46,809 nt of DNA from Setomelanomma holmii (Eukaryota; Ascomycota; Dothideomycetes; Pleosporales; Phaeosphaeriaceae), in NCBI GenBank assembly GCA_010015745.1, contig ML978199.1:1-46809 (forward strand), given 5' to 3'. Numbering within the stretch: position 1 is the stretch's first letter; every line of letters begins with the position of its first letter. Shown in pieces: positions 10,064 to 20,718 of this stretch. Position numbers and translations under genes: made by a program. Under the pieces are notes generated by a model. The model had not been told where the DNA came from. It saw nothing but the letters and a program-made list of their open reading frames with translations, and made no database searches.

Positions 10064-10583
10064 GTCGGGATGTATGGTGCAGGAGACGGAGACTTGGTGG
10101 AGAGAGGTGTTGGACTAAGAGACACATGGTTTTCAGTGGTCTGGCGGTGTCCGCGTCTTGCTGCTGACGTCATCAGAAGGCTTGGCGTGATTTTCGCAAG
10201 ACACGTAACGTCAGACATCCCTCCACAACATCACACGATGTTCCTCGATTTCCTTGCCAATGCCAGTCTTACTCAGAAATAAATCGCCATTTTGAGCTGA
10301 ATTATACTACAACTTCAACGATGGACTCCTGCTACGGGGTAAACGACTCGACCAAACCTAAGTGATGTGCGCCTCACATTCGCTTCTAAAATAATCACAA
10401 GCTAGACATCATGATATCGAATCCGAACGGCAGACTATGCTCCCAAGGTGGAACCGTTGAGTATTCAGGACCAGGCGGACTACTAATTGACGCTCCTCCC
10501 GGCTGCTTTCCTGGCGGCTCTATTGAAAGTGGTAGTCCGGTCGGTAGGTCAGTTCCCTCTGGCTCAGTCGAATCGTCGCCAGA
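10064..10583. other. Intergenic, convergent gene ends
   Basis: No gene seen between the plus-strand family copy and the minus-strand gene that ends at 10584. The plus-strand frame at 10411-10986 runs opposite the coding region and is a shadow of it. Confidence 0.35.
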
Positions 10584-13343
10584 TTATGGCGGCTCTGTTG
10601 GGTTACTCGTTGGTGCGTCGCCGCCGGCAGTACCACTTCCTCTATCACAAGCTATCCTGAATAGGTCGGTCTCGTCATCTGACTCTTCATCGTCGTCTTT
10701 GTCTCCAGAATTCGGAGGCGGATCTGCATCAACCACACCCCAATCCCTTTGGGTGTCCTTCATGATCGGTACGTCCATCGAGCGCATGCTCTGTAAAGTT
10801 CGGTTGTGCGCATCCTTAGCAATGATACCACCGACAGTTTTAGCGACATCGTCTTTCTTCTTCTTATCATCCTTGGCCTTCTCTGGATCGGGCTTACAAT
10901 CGTCGAATGTCATGGGATCATATGGTACGCGGATGCCTAGCTTGGGCCATCGTGTTTTCTGTTCTTCCGGCTGCCTGAGGCCATAATGATCAGAAAGTCG
11001 GTCGGGGTATATACCAATGCCTCCCTCAGGTCGTTCCAGCATGTCATTTCTATGAATCGTTCGGAGATAAGCTTCTACCCAAACGTTGGGTTGCTCTGTA
11101 TCTTCTGGGGGTTTGGGCCGCTCTGTCTTCTCTGAGTGCACGACTAGGCACTCTTCCGTGGGGTGTTGCCACCAGGCACGACATTTCTCGGTCTGACAGC
11201 GCCGCCTACTTCTTTCCAAAGGCGGCATGTCTCCATCGGGCATAACTCGCCAAAGTTCTTTTGGATCGTCTTTGTTCTCCATTCGCGGTATGGATAGCGG
11301 ATCAAGGTCATCTTCCCGTATAGGTGTTCGCGGCGGTGAGTCTGCTGCCGAGAAAGGCGAAAGGAGTCCATAGGCGTGCCACTCACGCCTACCGTCGGTC
11401 TCTTCTGCCCAGTCAGTGATCTCGAGATGCAGCTCTTTCCCTGCCAATCTTCCTTCCTGTGGGTCTTTCTCCTTCTTGAATTCTTTCTTGCGATATGGAT
11501 AGTCGATGTTAGCTCTTCGTCTCTTCCAACTATCGTCGTCTTTCTTGACCACTACTGTCACAGTCTTAGCCTCTGTTCCGCCTTTGACCTCTGCTACTCC
11601 GCCTTTGACCTCTGCTACTCCGCCTTTGACCTCTGCTACTCCGCCTTTGACCTCTGCTACTCCGCCTTTGANNNNNNNNNNTCCGCCTTTGACCTCTGCT
11701 ACTCCGCCTTTGACCTCTGCTACTCCGCCTTTGACCTCTGCTACTCCGCCTTTGACCTCTGCTACTCCGCCTTTGATCCCTGCGCCGCCTTCGACTTCTA
11801 TTTCGCCTTCGGTCTCTGTCCCACCTTCAGTACCTGTCCCGTCTTCGGCCCCTGTCCCGCTCCTGGCTTCTGCTTCTACCGATTCTGGTAGGGGAGTTTT
11901 CTTCCTGCGCTTCTTGGATGCATATGAATCCGCTCTTCTCTTCTTCTTCTTCTTCGTCTTCTTCTTAGCGGGCTGCACTTCTACCGGCACTTTAGGCTCA
12001 GCCCTATCTTGAGTGCCGTCGTCTGGGAACTTAGAAAGTTCTTGATCTTCTTCGGGAAGGTAGTTCCGCTCCCAAATCATGTCATCGTCTTCATCTGAGT
12101 CTGTCGATGTTTCGTCACGCACTGCACTTGTATGAAGTACTGATGGTATGTCACGCCTGGCAATAGGCCCCAGACAGTCATAGGATGTCAACCAATCCCA
12201 GGAGGTCTCCTTTGCGAACATGAACAAGCCTTTGGCTGTCCGTATGCTTCGCCAGGGGTGATATGTGGTCTTGCCATTGGACGTTGTTTGAGTCAGCACA
12301 TTGGAGGTGCTTGGTCCAATCCCGCCGACCGGAAATAATTGTATCTCCTCTTCGCGTCGCACACTGTGGTTCGGGGCAACCGTCTCATCATCCTCCAAGT
12401 CTTTGTCCGTATTGTCTACCCGTTGTCGTTTCACCTCGATTTCGTCCTCATCCAGATCGAAATCTAATGGCTCCCTTTCTTCATTCTCATGCCCTGTGTC
12501 ATATTCGAATTGTTCTTCCCCGTCCACGATTCGACCACGGCCAATCTCGTCGGTATTGATCCTCGTCGGTAATCCGACTGGTGTACGTCTATAGACTGGT
12601 GTCCAGAGATGAAGCTCGTCCGGGCCGACTCTCGGCGGATTCACTCGTGCCGCAGCTGGGATGTTGTTTCACAAATGATCCGTCAATCCATTCTGGTAGT
12701 CCTGGTTGCCAATACCACGAGCATCATAGTAGTCAAGAAGGCTGTGCAGCCAGTCGAAGTGGCCCGTATCGTTACCATTGATTTGATACGACATTTTATG
12801 GTGCAATCTATCGACTTCCAATTCGCGGCGGGTATCAGGATCGATAGCGCGGTGTCGCTGCCAACGGGGCATCGTATCTTGGAAGTACAAAAAGTCCTCC
12901 AACCTTGCTTGCGCCTATATAAGATCGTCTTTGACGGCTGTCCTCTTTTCTGTCGTCAATTTGCTTTTCTTCTTTTTCGCACCGGTGACTTTTTTCTCCG
13001 CGTCTCTAAGTTCGGGCCTTGTCCTCTTTGTTCCATCGCTCTTGCCAGTAGCTCGTCGTGCGCCACCATTTCTCTCGGCTTCCAAAGCTAGGTCGTACGC
13101 TGCTCTTTTGGTCGCGACGTCAAGTTGAAGATCGGGCAGCTTGTTTTAATCGTCCAGAAGTTTCTGTTCGTCGTTGCGCGCTTTCTGTGCAGCTTCCAGT
13201 TCGTCGCACAGCAGTTGCCAGGTGTAGCGTATCCTCTGACTCGATGGCTTCTCTGGCGGATGTTCTACCCTGAGCTCGTCAATGTCCTCAATCAATGGAT
13301 TCTTTTTCTTAAAAGCACCCTTTCTTAGTTTTTTAAGAGGCAT
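10584..13343 (-). CDS. Acidic/Lys-rich protein with GGVAEVK repeats; stops in frame
   Basis: I do not recognise the function. A single minus-strand frame runs from ATG 13343 to TAA 10584, 919 codons, but carries three stops: TAA 13146-13148, TAG 12915-12917 and TGA 12669-12671. Each is one C-to-T change from a sense codon (CAA, CAG, CGA). Sequence on both sides looks coding (a Lys-rich N-terminus, then YFQDTMPRWQRHRA and HFDWLHSLLDYYD), so a decaying gene is likely. The alternative is weak introns: a 60-bp gtattg...cccag segment would remove the TGA in frame, but I find no good pair for the TAA. The last 686 codons are fully open: acidic N-part, a KKKTKKKKKRR nuclear signal, nine seven-residue repeats, then a Trp/Cys-bearing region (CQTEKCRAWWQHPTEEC, a possible zinc-knuckle-like CX5C...C) and an acidic tail. 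Confidence 0.5.
11577..11776 (-). repeat. 21-bp tandem repeat encoding GGVAEVK
   Basis: Nine near-perfect 21-bp units (11577-11765) plus a partial unit; on the minus strand each encodes GGVAEVK. The fifth unit contains the assembly gap. Degenerate Gly/Glu/Thr repeats follow on the C-rich plus-strand side, suggesting an older expansion. The period keeps the reading frame whatever the copy number. Confidence 0.9.
11672..11681. other. Assembly gap (10 N) inside the repeat
   Basis: Ten Ns stand where one unit would have cctctgctac, so the frame is preserved. Ten Ns is a common placeholder, so the true repeat number is unknown and the nine units counted are best read as what the assembly shows. 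Confidence 0.9.
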
Positions 13344-13720
13344 CGTTCTGAACGGTCAGTAGTGACCTGCCGTGGCGAATGATGAATGCTATCGATTGTT
13401 GTATAACCAAAAGACAGATTGCGCGCCGGAAGATGAAGGAAGTCCAAGGTCAACGCTGCCTTTAAGCGGTGGCATTGTGCACTTTAGGGTCAGAAGGTCA
13501 CAGTCTTTCATTGTTCTGGTAGCCGAATCCGGTAGTCTCCTCCAAACAAAGAGCCACCATGTCGTGGCGTCTGCCACTCAGCCCGCAAACAAAGCCAGCT
13601 CGCTAGAACGCTGAAATCCAAATTCCAGAGTTTCGACATCCCGGCGTTCTGGTAACGCAATCGACGTGGCTTCTGCTCACCCCGGCCCGCGTGCTTAGAT
13701 TGGCCTCGTGTGGGCCTTAC
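13344..13720. other. Intergenic between two minus-strand genes
   Basis: About 380 bp, presumably holding the promoter of the gene starting at 13343 and the 3' end of the gene ending at 13721. No gene or clear motif seen. Confidence 0.35.
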
Positions 13721-14914
13721 TCAACCCCTGTACTTATACGGAGCCTTCTTCTTAACACGGACCGGTAAGTTAACACCTTCCTCCTCTGCTTTCAAGCGCT
13801 CTATCTCTCGAGCCTGCTCATCCCAGACCCTTCGCCCTGCAACATTCATGTTATTCCGACGGTATAGATGGTGATCCTCGATGGGGGGCCTGTATGCAAA
13901 ACTACGAGTTTGGTGCAGTATGAGTGCGGCCTCTGCGACTTTTGGGTCCCTGTAGAGTCCAGGGCCGGGATCCGGACGCGGACCGTTATTACCAGCCCTC
14001 ATGACTGCGTCCATATTGTTTGTGTAGCTCATGCTAGGTTTAGGTGCAGTCTCAGACACGCTTTCTTCGTCAGATTCGTCTTCGGAAGTCTCTTCGTCTG
14101 TTTCCATCTCTCCGTCGACGTCAACTTCCTCATCAGTCTCCACATCTTGGACCTCACCATGAACCTTCTTAGCAGTATCCTCGGGAGGTTTGTGGCGCTT
14201 GTTTGCCGCTTGATTTGTCTGATGAGAAGCTTTGCGCTTCAATGACAGTTCCAGCGCTTGCTCCATCTTCGCAGACTGCTTGGAAAGCCTAGGCTTGAGT
14301 GCTTTTGGGTCATTCAAGGCGTAATTGAGCTTCGGCGTCTTCGGAGGTCCATCTGGACCATGCTTCTGGAGCAGATGACTGTAGACCGGCCATAGATGCT
14401 CAGCTCTCGCACGTCCCGTGTGTATAACACCCCATCCTGTCTGCTCGCGGAGTTTCTTCCTCATCAAATCGACTGTGGGTATCTTGTCGGGCAGCTCGTA
14501 TCTGAACTCGGTGTCGTCCTCGTCCTCATCTTCGTCTACTTCCTCGTCGGCTGAGTCGTCGCCTCGCTCCGCACCACGTTTGGCTTTGACAGCGGTCTTG
14601 GGCTTGCTCGCTGCCATGGGCGCTGCCGAAGACTGTTCATCACCATTTGGAGCTTGTCCAGCTTCTTCGTATGTCTCGTCTTGCTCCTCGTAGTCCCCGG
14701 CGAGCTGTGCATATGCAGGATCGGTACGGATTAGGCGATCTTGCTCCTCCCACTTCGCCTTAAGCTCGTCCTTCTTTAAGCGTGCCGGCCTCACTACGCG
14801 CGGACCCTCTTGGCGCATAATCTTCTCTATTTCCTTGTGCACATAGTTGTTCCGAGCTTTGGTGGATTTCTTGAAAGTCGCCGTATATGGGCCGGAGGAT
14901 TTGTGAGCGACCAT
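13721..14914 (-). CDS. Lineage-specific acidic nuclear-type protein
   Basis: This is an uninterrupted 397-residue frame from ATG 14914 to TGA 13721, with no recognised family. The N-terminus is basic and helical (KKSTKARNNYVHKEIEKI). Two long acidic runs (about residues 120-140 and 255-290) flank a conserved-looking central part with EQTGWGVIHTGRARAEHLWPVYSHLLQKH. A Lys/Arg-rich KRHKPP segment could be a nuclear localisation signal. The C-terminus is basic (VRVKKKAPYKYRG). There is no signal peptide or membrane helix. Alternating acidic and basic low-complexity parts are typical of chromatin or RNA-associated proteins, but that is inference only. It shares style, not clear homology, with its neighbours. 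Confidence 0.65.
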   Translation of the reverse strand: MVAHKSSGPYTATFKKSTKARNNYVHKEIEKIMRQEGPRVVRPARLKKDELKAKWEEQDRLIRTDPAYAQLAGDYEEQDETYEEAGQAPNGDEQSSAAPMAASKPKTAVKAKRGAERGDDSADEEVDEDEDEDDTEFRYELPDKIPTVDLMRKKLREQTGWGVIHTGRARAEHLWPVYSHLLQKHGPDGPPKTPKLNYALNDPKALKPRLSKQSAKMEQALELSLKRKASHQTNQAANKRHKPPEDTAKKVHGEVQDVETDEEVDVDGEMETDEETSEDESDEESVSETAPKPSMSYTNNMDAVMRAGNNGPRPDPGPGLYRDPKVAEAALILHQTRSFAYRPPIEDHHLYRRNNMNVAGRRVWDEQAREIERLKAEEEGVNLPVRVKKKAPYKYRG

Positions 14915-15770
14915 GCGGGTGCGTTATTCCGACAAATTGGTTGATCTGCAATCGACTGTGGGCGTTGAGGGCAAGATGGCAGTCGAAGTGATTTCAAGAG
15001 CTGGGAATGCGGTTGCATACAGAAGCTATACGATGGAAGCGTAGACTCTAGTTGGTGTGCACCTAATATCCACTTCCACTCCAAGTGGGGCAAACATGGT
15101 CCAGCGCGCCGCCATTATCTACCTAGTGCGCCATTTTCTGCTATCCTGGGAAGCACTGAGGAACCTTTTATCACTACATCTTTCATATGTTGAGATACTG
15201 CTTTCTAGCCACTGACAAGGACCTGCTCAAGAGTATCGACTATCAAGCCGGGATACCTCCTATGTGGACGCACGTAAACTACTTCGAGCGGAAGACTGGC
15301 ATGAAAGATGCGACGAAGCCGTGATTCCCTTGCTTATTGCAGTTCTTGGAGTGGAAAGCACGTCTTTCGCGATTATCCCTTTCCTCGATCGGACACGAAA
15401 AGCTCGTAACCCTTGTGATCCAGAAAAGTATCTTATTGTTTACTAACGCGCTCTCAGTTTTGCGTTCGCAGACTGGTGTCCAGAGTTTCTCCAAAGCGTA
15501 GGTACGGTTCCAGCAACCTCGACAAATTGACTCGAGGTTGGTCTACAGTGTGAGGATCACTTCTCACTCAGAGATGCAGCCCTTCGCGTGTGACGCGGAG
15601 CCTCTTCCTAAGCAATTCACATCTGCTGCTGCCGCCCTGCGAAGGCGCCCGCTTTTATATCATCTCTCCTGAGCGCAACATTCTCATTTTAGCCCACTCT
15701 AACACCCTGCCATCGATCTCGACTTCCACCAAGGTCTTTCTCGATAGGAGCATCTCAAGTGGATAGCAGT
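14915..15770. other. Divergent intergenic region with a TATA-like box
   Basis: This holds the promoters of the minus gene at 14914 and the plus gene at 15771. A TATA-like tttatat at about 15654-15660 lies some 110 bp before the plus-strand ATG and suits that gene. No other gene seen. Confidence 0.4.
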
Positions 15771-17663
15771 ATGACGCCACAGCCTCCAACAAACGACGAA
15801 CAGCCCAAGTCGCGAACAACTATTCGAAGCCGCCAACTGCCCCACCTCGAACTGGTGACACAATCGACGAAGGGATCTATCGACACATTGAATCCGTCTT
15901 CACCAGCCCCAGTAGCTCGCACTGTCGATGTGCAGATGATAGAAGCGGATCCCATGAGCTTGCGCAGCATACTCAATCCGGACAGCGGGCACAATTCGCC
16001 GAACACGTTTGCGATTGCGTTCCAAGATAGCAACAAGTTGATCACGCGGAATTCCAGCCCTTCCAACTCTTCCGTGACCCGGTCCGCTGTTACACCGCCG
16101 CACGCTACAGATATGCCGTCAAACCAAATGCCCCACGGGCGCGACATGATGGACGAGGAGGAAGAGCTGGCTGAGCTGGAGGATATGATGGTCCCGGCTA
16201 GCATACAACAGGCGCGCCGCGATGGAGTTGTGCTACCGATCAACCCCCTCCCGCCTCTTGCTGGTATTAAAGTTTCCAAGTTCACGACAACCGTTGTGAC
16301 CGAGGCCGGCTTCCTCCTTATCAACAACGCCGTCTGGAGGAAGGTAAGCGAAGGGTACCTTCCGAATTGGGATACCGCTGTCGCATCCGCCACGGAACAT
16401 CAGGCGATGGCTTCCACCGGCTACGACGACCTGCCTGGTAAGCTTGTGAAACAAAAAGCGGTCGACCAGGCAATCATGGAGAAGTCCAAGCTTGATGCGG
16501 CCATTATGCACTTCTCTGGGGACACGGAGGTTTCCCTGAACGATCCGAAATACGTTGATATCGACAACTACATGGCTCACGCACAGAAGTCTTGGCCCAT
16601 GAGCGAGCGACGAGTGCAGCACAATGCCTCCACGTCTCGTACAGATGAGGGCCGTTTAGTTGACAGAGACGACGCTAGCGAAGAGGAGACGCCTCCAGGG
16701 ATATACATGGAGGTATCTGCGCTCCAGTCCAGAGATGAGCTGATCAGCAACGCCCACAAGCGAAATTTGAACTCCAATGCTGTTTCAGAAGACGTCGTAA
16801 TGAGCGATATGAACGGAAGCCATTCGCACAATGATACGCAAGACGGAGACACATCAGCAGCTTTCCTCCCAACGCATAACTCTCTTGATCCAGCTTTGAA
16901 ACGTGGGCGTTCACGATCCAAGTCCCCGTCGCGGGCACCGAAAAAGGCGCGGGTTGCTGCCACAGACGAAACCGTCCAGTTTGAAGTTTCAGAGCTCGTT
17001 GGCGACCAAAAGGGCAAGTGGGATCTGGTCGACGGCAGTGCGGAGCCTCCTCGGGTCGGTCAAGCTACTCCAGAGAAGCTGACCATTCGCATCCGCAACA
17101 AGGAAACCGAAGAGATCGAGACCCATGTCTTCCAAGTCATCTCGCCACACTTCTTCGACTGGAACAACAAGGCCCATGTCCAAGAAGTTGCGAAATGGCG
17201 GTCCCAGGTCTTTCAACGTCGAGGCTTCGTCTTGAAGAGAGTCATGAATATGTGGAGCCCAGAAGAGACAGCGTGGATGGTTCTGCTCCATCAGAAGATC
17301 AAGGGCACGATTGAAGCTGGTAACATCGTCAAGCTCGTGGGCCCGGCATTCCTTGTAGATGCCTATAATGCGTTTTGGGAAGGCAAGGTCCTGCAGGACT
17401 CCGATAGTGAAGATCTGCCAGCGCGCGAGGCTCATGACGATGTGTCCGTCAAGGCGAAGCTCCTTACCGACGGTATCAAACCTATGCGAGATACGATGCG
17501 CAAATTGCTTGAAAGCAAGTCGAGTGGGCACGTTTATGTCCCAAAAATCACAGAGGACGAGCTGAACCAGTCCCGCGAGAATGGCACGGTCGTGATCGAT
17601 GACGCTGCCGAGCTGTTTAGAAATGCTGTGCAGCCGCGGCGTGCTTCGCCAAAGCGCGTGTAG
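15771..17663 (+). CDS. Lineage-specific protein with SANT-like WSPEE motif
   Basis: Single-exon, 630 residues, function not recognised. ATG 15771 is chosen as the first ATG of a frame that opens a few codons earlier at a GTG. The first 150 residues are Ser/Thr/Pro-rich and probably disordered, with an acidic DEEEELAELEDMM. A more ordered part follows (FLLINNAVWRKVSEGYLPNWD). Near residue 340 is EDVVMSDM, a motif recurring in several neighbours, then a basic RSRSKSPSRAPKKAR nuclear signal. The C-terminal 230 residues look folded and contain FFDWNNKAHVQEVAKWR and MNMWSPEETAWMVLLHQKI, which resembles the first helix of a Myb/SANT domain (Trp-x-x-Glu-Glu) without its later tryptophans in obvious register. 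A DNA-binding or chromatin role is possible but not shown. Confidence 0.7.
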   Translation: MTPQPPTNDEQPKSRTTIRSRQLPHLELVTQSTKGSIDTLNPSSPAPVARTVDVQMIEADPMSLRSILNPDSGHNSPNTFAIAFQDSNKLITRNSSPSNSSVTRSAVTPPHATDMPSNQMPHGRDMMDEEEELAELEDMMVPASIQQARRDGVVLPINPLPPLAGIKVSKFTTTVVTEAGFLLINNAVWRKVSEGYLPNWDTAVASATEHQAMASTGYDDLPGKLVKQKAVDQAIMEKSKLDAAIMHFSGDTEVSLNDPKYVDIDNYMAHAQKSWPMSERRVQHNASTSRTDEGRLVDRDDASEEETPPGIYMEVSALQSRDELISNAHKRNLNSNAVSEDVVMSDMNGSHSHNDTQDGDTSAAFLPTHNSLDPALKRGRSRSKSPSRAPKKARVAATDETVQFEVSELVGDQKGKWDLVDGSAEPPRVGQATPEKLTIRIRNKETEEIETHVFQVISPHFFDWNNKAHVQEVAKWRSQVFQRRGFVLKRVMNMWSPEETAWMVLLHQKIKGTIEAGNIVKLVGPAFLVDAYNAFWEGKVLQDSDSEDLPAREAHDDVSVKAKLLTDGIKPMRDTMRKLLESKSSGHVYVPKITEDELNQSRENGTVVIDDAAELFRNAVQPRRASPKRV

Positions 17664-18543
17664 ATCCTGACCGCCGCATTGACATGGAAGAGAAAAGTGC
17701 GAAGTAGTACCACCTTAGGTCTAGCATGTTCTGAGAACACGGGAAAGGAGCCGTGCGGAGAGGCGTATGAAATGGGTCATACATCATGGGCGTTCATTTT
17801 GCAACAGCTTGCACGCGAGCATCTTGTCTTATCCTTCCAATGCGGGAGGGGGTATGTAGTACGCTCAGGCTTGGCTGAGAAAGAACACGTTGTGTAAATA
17901 GAGGGTATTTTCCGTGCCTCGTAATGGGCTTGAGAGCCGTGAGATGAGACAACTCGTCAATCTGCCCTGGTACACGCGAACAAAGAGTAGTCCTCGCTAT
18001 GAACAGATAATTATGATCGAGATGCAACAATGGCTGGGTGGAAGACGGAAGGTTTGGCAAGATCGGACCTCGGAAAGCAGCAAAATAAGCTAGAGCGAAG
18101 CACGTGCCTTCAAGCTTAGCGTTATCAAATTGATAAAACCGATCCACAATCTTACTTTCTCCACTCTTCCTTCACATTACTTGAATTTTATGGTATTTTG
18201 CATTCTTGTTGTCTTGTTCTGTACACTGAGTGCTGTTTGCCGGCATACCCCCCCTTTCATCGATGCGTTTCACCTCGCCGACCTGTTCCTGCTTCTCCTG
18301 CGCCGCCGGCGACAAGGAACGCCACTCACGCAGTACGAGCGCTATGTTTTGCCTCCCGCTCATTATCTCATGGGTACTGAGAGGGCCAAGATCACTGGTT
18401 TCCGGGCCTGGTCAGATCTCCGTCTGGCGGCCTACGACTCTGAAATCTGGAATTGAGACAAGGGCCGAATTCGCGTGCTCCACAAGCACATCTAATGTTA
18501 GACCTTTTTTGAATCATGTATACCATTGTAATGCACACTACAG
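17664..18543. other. Intergenic, convergent gene ends
   Basis: About 880 bp between the ends of two converging genes. Short open frames on both strands show no domain, signal peptide or good start. Nothing else recognised. Confidence 0.4.
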
Positions 18544-19524
18544 CTACATTTTCAACGCCTTGCTGATCTCTCTCACTATTCCATAACTCGTGCCAGCGGG
18601 GATTGCGCCAACAGCGACAGTCTGGACAATGCTGCTGATGATCGCTCGACCTTTGCTTCCGGTGAGCACAGACCTGATCCAGCCGAACACGACCAGCAGG
18701 ACGAACGTGATGCCAACACTTGTGAACAATGCGTGGTTGACGTTATTGAACGGAAAGTACGGTATCATCGGAGTCAAGCCACCAAGCAAGTAGGTCAACC
18801 CCATGACAAGCGCAGATATCCACGCTCTCGAAAGCGCAGGCCTGACAAGTTGAAGTTCGAAATCCATCATGAACTGCTCGCTCGTCAGCACTCATCTCAG
18901 CCCTCATTCACAAACACCACACGTACCTTTACCCACATATCCTCATCCTTCTTCAACGCCTCCACAATCGGACTCACATTCGCCCTCGGAATGCTATACT
19001 TGCCGAAAACCTCGTAGATCTCTTCTTCCTCGGCGCCAGGCATCTCTCTGACTTCGCGCCGCTCGCGCGCTTCTTCGACCTCGAAGTGCGTGGCTTCGGT
19101 TTTGGCGGCGAGCCAGGCGCCTAGGCCCATGCTGATGGCGCCGGCGAAGAGCTCGGCTGTGCCACCGATTATGACAATGTTAGAGGAGCCAGCTCTGGGA
19201 TAGTGTTAGTAGGTATGAAGTTAGGGGTGCGGTAAGGAAAGCATGAGTATCTGGGTAAGAAACGTACGCTGTCAGACCAGCAGTAAGAGCGAAGGGCACA
19301 GTGAGACCATCTGCGAAACCGATGATGGCATCGCGAAGGATCTCAGAATGATCTTTATGATGCTCGGTATGGTCTGGTATCTTGCGCTCGGGATTAATGG
19401 TTTCGGTGTTCTTTGTAGTAATCCGGCTGGGGCGTTGAGACGTCGTTTGATTCTGGCGAAATCTGGCAGGAATGATCGATGCTATATGCAGGTTGTTATT
19501 TCGAAGATTACTGCTGCTTGCCAT
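18544..19524 (-). CDS. CCC1/VIT1-family vacuolar iron/manganese transporter
   Basis: Members of this family move cytosolic Fe2+ or Mn2+ into the vacuole in exchange for protons. Three exons join cleanly: 19268-19524, 18927-19194 and 18544-18873, with introns of 73 bp (gtacgt...cccag) and 53 bp (gtacgt...gcag), giving 284 residues. The first helix motif HSEILRDAIIGFADGLTVPFA is characteristic of the family, followed by a second helix (IVIIGGTAELFAGAISMGLGAWL). A cytosolic Glu-rich segment (EATHFEVEEARERREV, then EEEEIYEVFG) corresponds to the metal-binding domain. Two more hydrophobic helices and a final SSIVQTVAVGAIPAGTSYG helix complete the five. The start is ATG 19524; the frame opens slightly earlier without an ATG. 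In yeast this gene type responds to iron; no such site was identified here. Confidence 0.9.
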
Positions 19525-20718
19525 TATATGGTCGATGTTCCTGCACTTTGTCACTGACAAACTGAAGGGGTGCTATTGGACAGTCGCGTATCAGATGGTA
19601 AATGTATATCTGATGGAGTTTTCGGAGTTTGAACAACGCGAAAAGCCTCGTTGCCTAACAACATGATGTTATCCATTACGTTGACGGCGATATTGCGTCA
19701 CGAAGTGGGCTGTTGGAAGTGAAAGTGAAGGGCTGGCAATATTGCCGTGGCCTGACTGGTCAAATCTTTGCGGCGAAAGGCTGGCAGTCGCGTCCGTGGG
19801 ATTTCTTGAGCGCAGCGACGAACAATTTGTTGAATTCAGCTCCGCACTTACTATATCATAATGTACAAGAATTTTACATTCTTCACTCATTATTAGACGA
19901 TTAGAATCTAAGCAAAGGACTGCAATTGTCTGCGAAATGCCGTAGGAAGTGTTTTGGCGCTAGCCACCAACAGCAACGTCAGCTGAGTGGTTCGATTACC
20001 CACCTCAAGATCTCCAAGCTTCCATGACTTCTCATGTACCAACGGCCCAGAATACAAAACGAACTTCTCGACCCATCTCGTGCTGCGTTTAATTTGGGTC
20101 CAGCTTCGAGCGTCCAGGTGCACGAATATTCACAGGTGACGAGGAGGGCGGACCCCTGCCGAGGTGTTGAAGAACAAGGTTGCGCTGCAGTTTCCGGTGA
20201 TACACTTGAGCTCATTGACTCATCGTAAGCTCTGTTCCATCTGCAAAATGGGCCATCGGATTCGTCCTGGCTCTCTTATTCTCAATGACGAACCCTGCGC
20301 AGAGGACAGCACCGCACAACATAGCACCTTCGATCGACTGTTTTTGGGAGAGAAAAGGAGAAGCAAAAACATAGGACGATAGCTAGGTGCTTTTGCAATC
20401 TACTCTAGACTTTGTAGTTGTGAGGAAAGGATACTCTGGTTGAGCAAAGAGGGCTTTATACAGCAAGATTAAATTTCGTCATCGAAGGCATCGTAGGAAG
20501 AAATGAACATGTTGCTCTGCAAGGAGACATCTTAATGTTACATGGGAGGAAAGGAAAGTATGTACAGTCTATGAAACCAAAAAGAAAGCCCTCATGTTCC
20601 ATGTTCGCAGCAAGCCAACCCTCCCACTGTAGCCACCCAATCGCCTCGTCTTTGATCCTGAATGTCCTGACTACCTCTATCATCCATGATTGCCAACCCA
20701 GCTCTCGACTTCCACCAT
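19525..20718. other. Intergenic, no gene seen
   Basis: About 1.2 kb between the start of the iron-transporter gene and the end of the next minus-strand gene. Short frames on both strands have no recognisable content. Promoter elements of the transporter are presumably at the left end. Confidence 0.4.

Noticed and set aside
11577..11776. CRISPR-like array
   Set aside because: Units are contiguous without spacers, lie in a coding frame, and the genome is eukaryotic.
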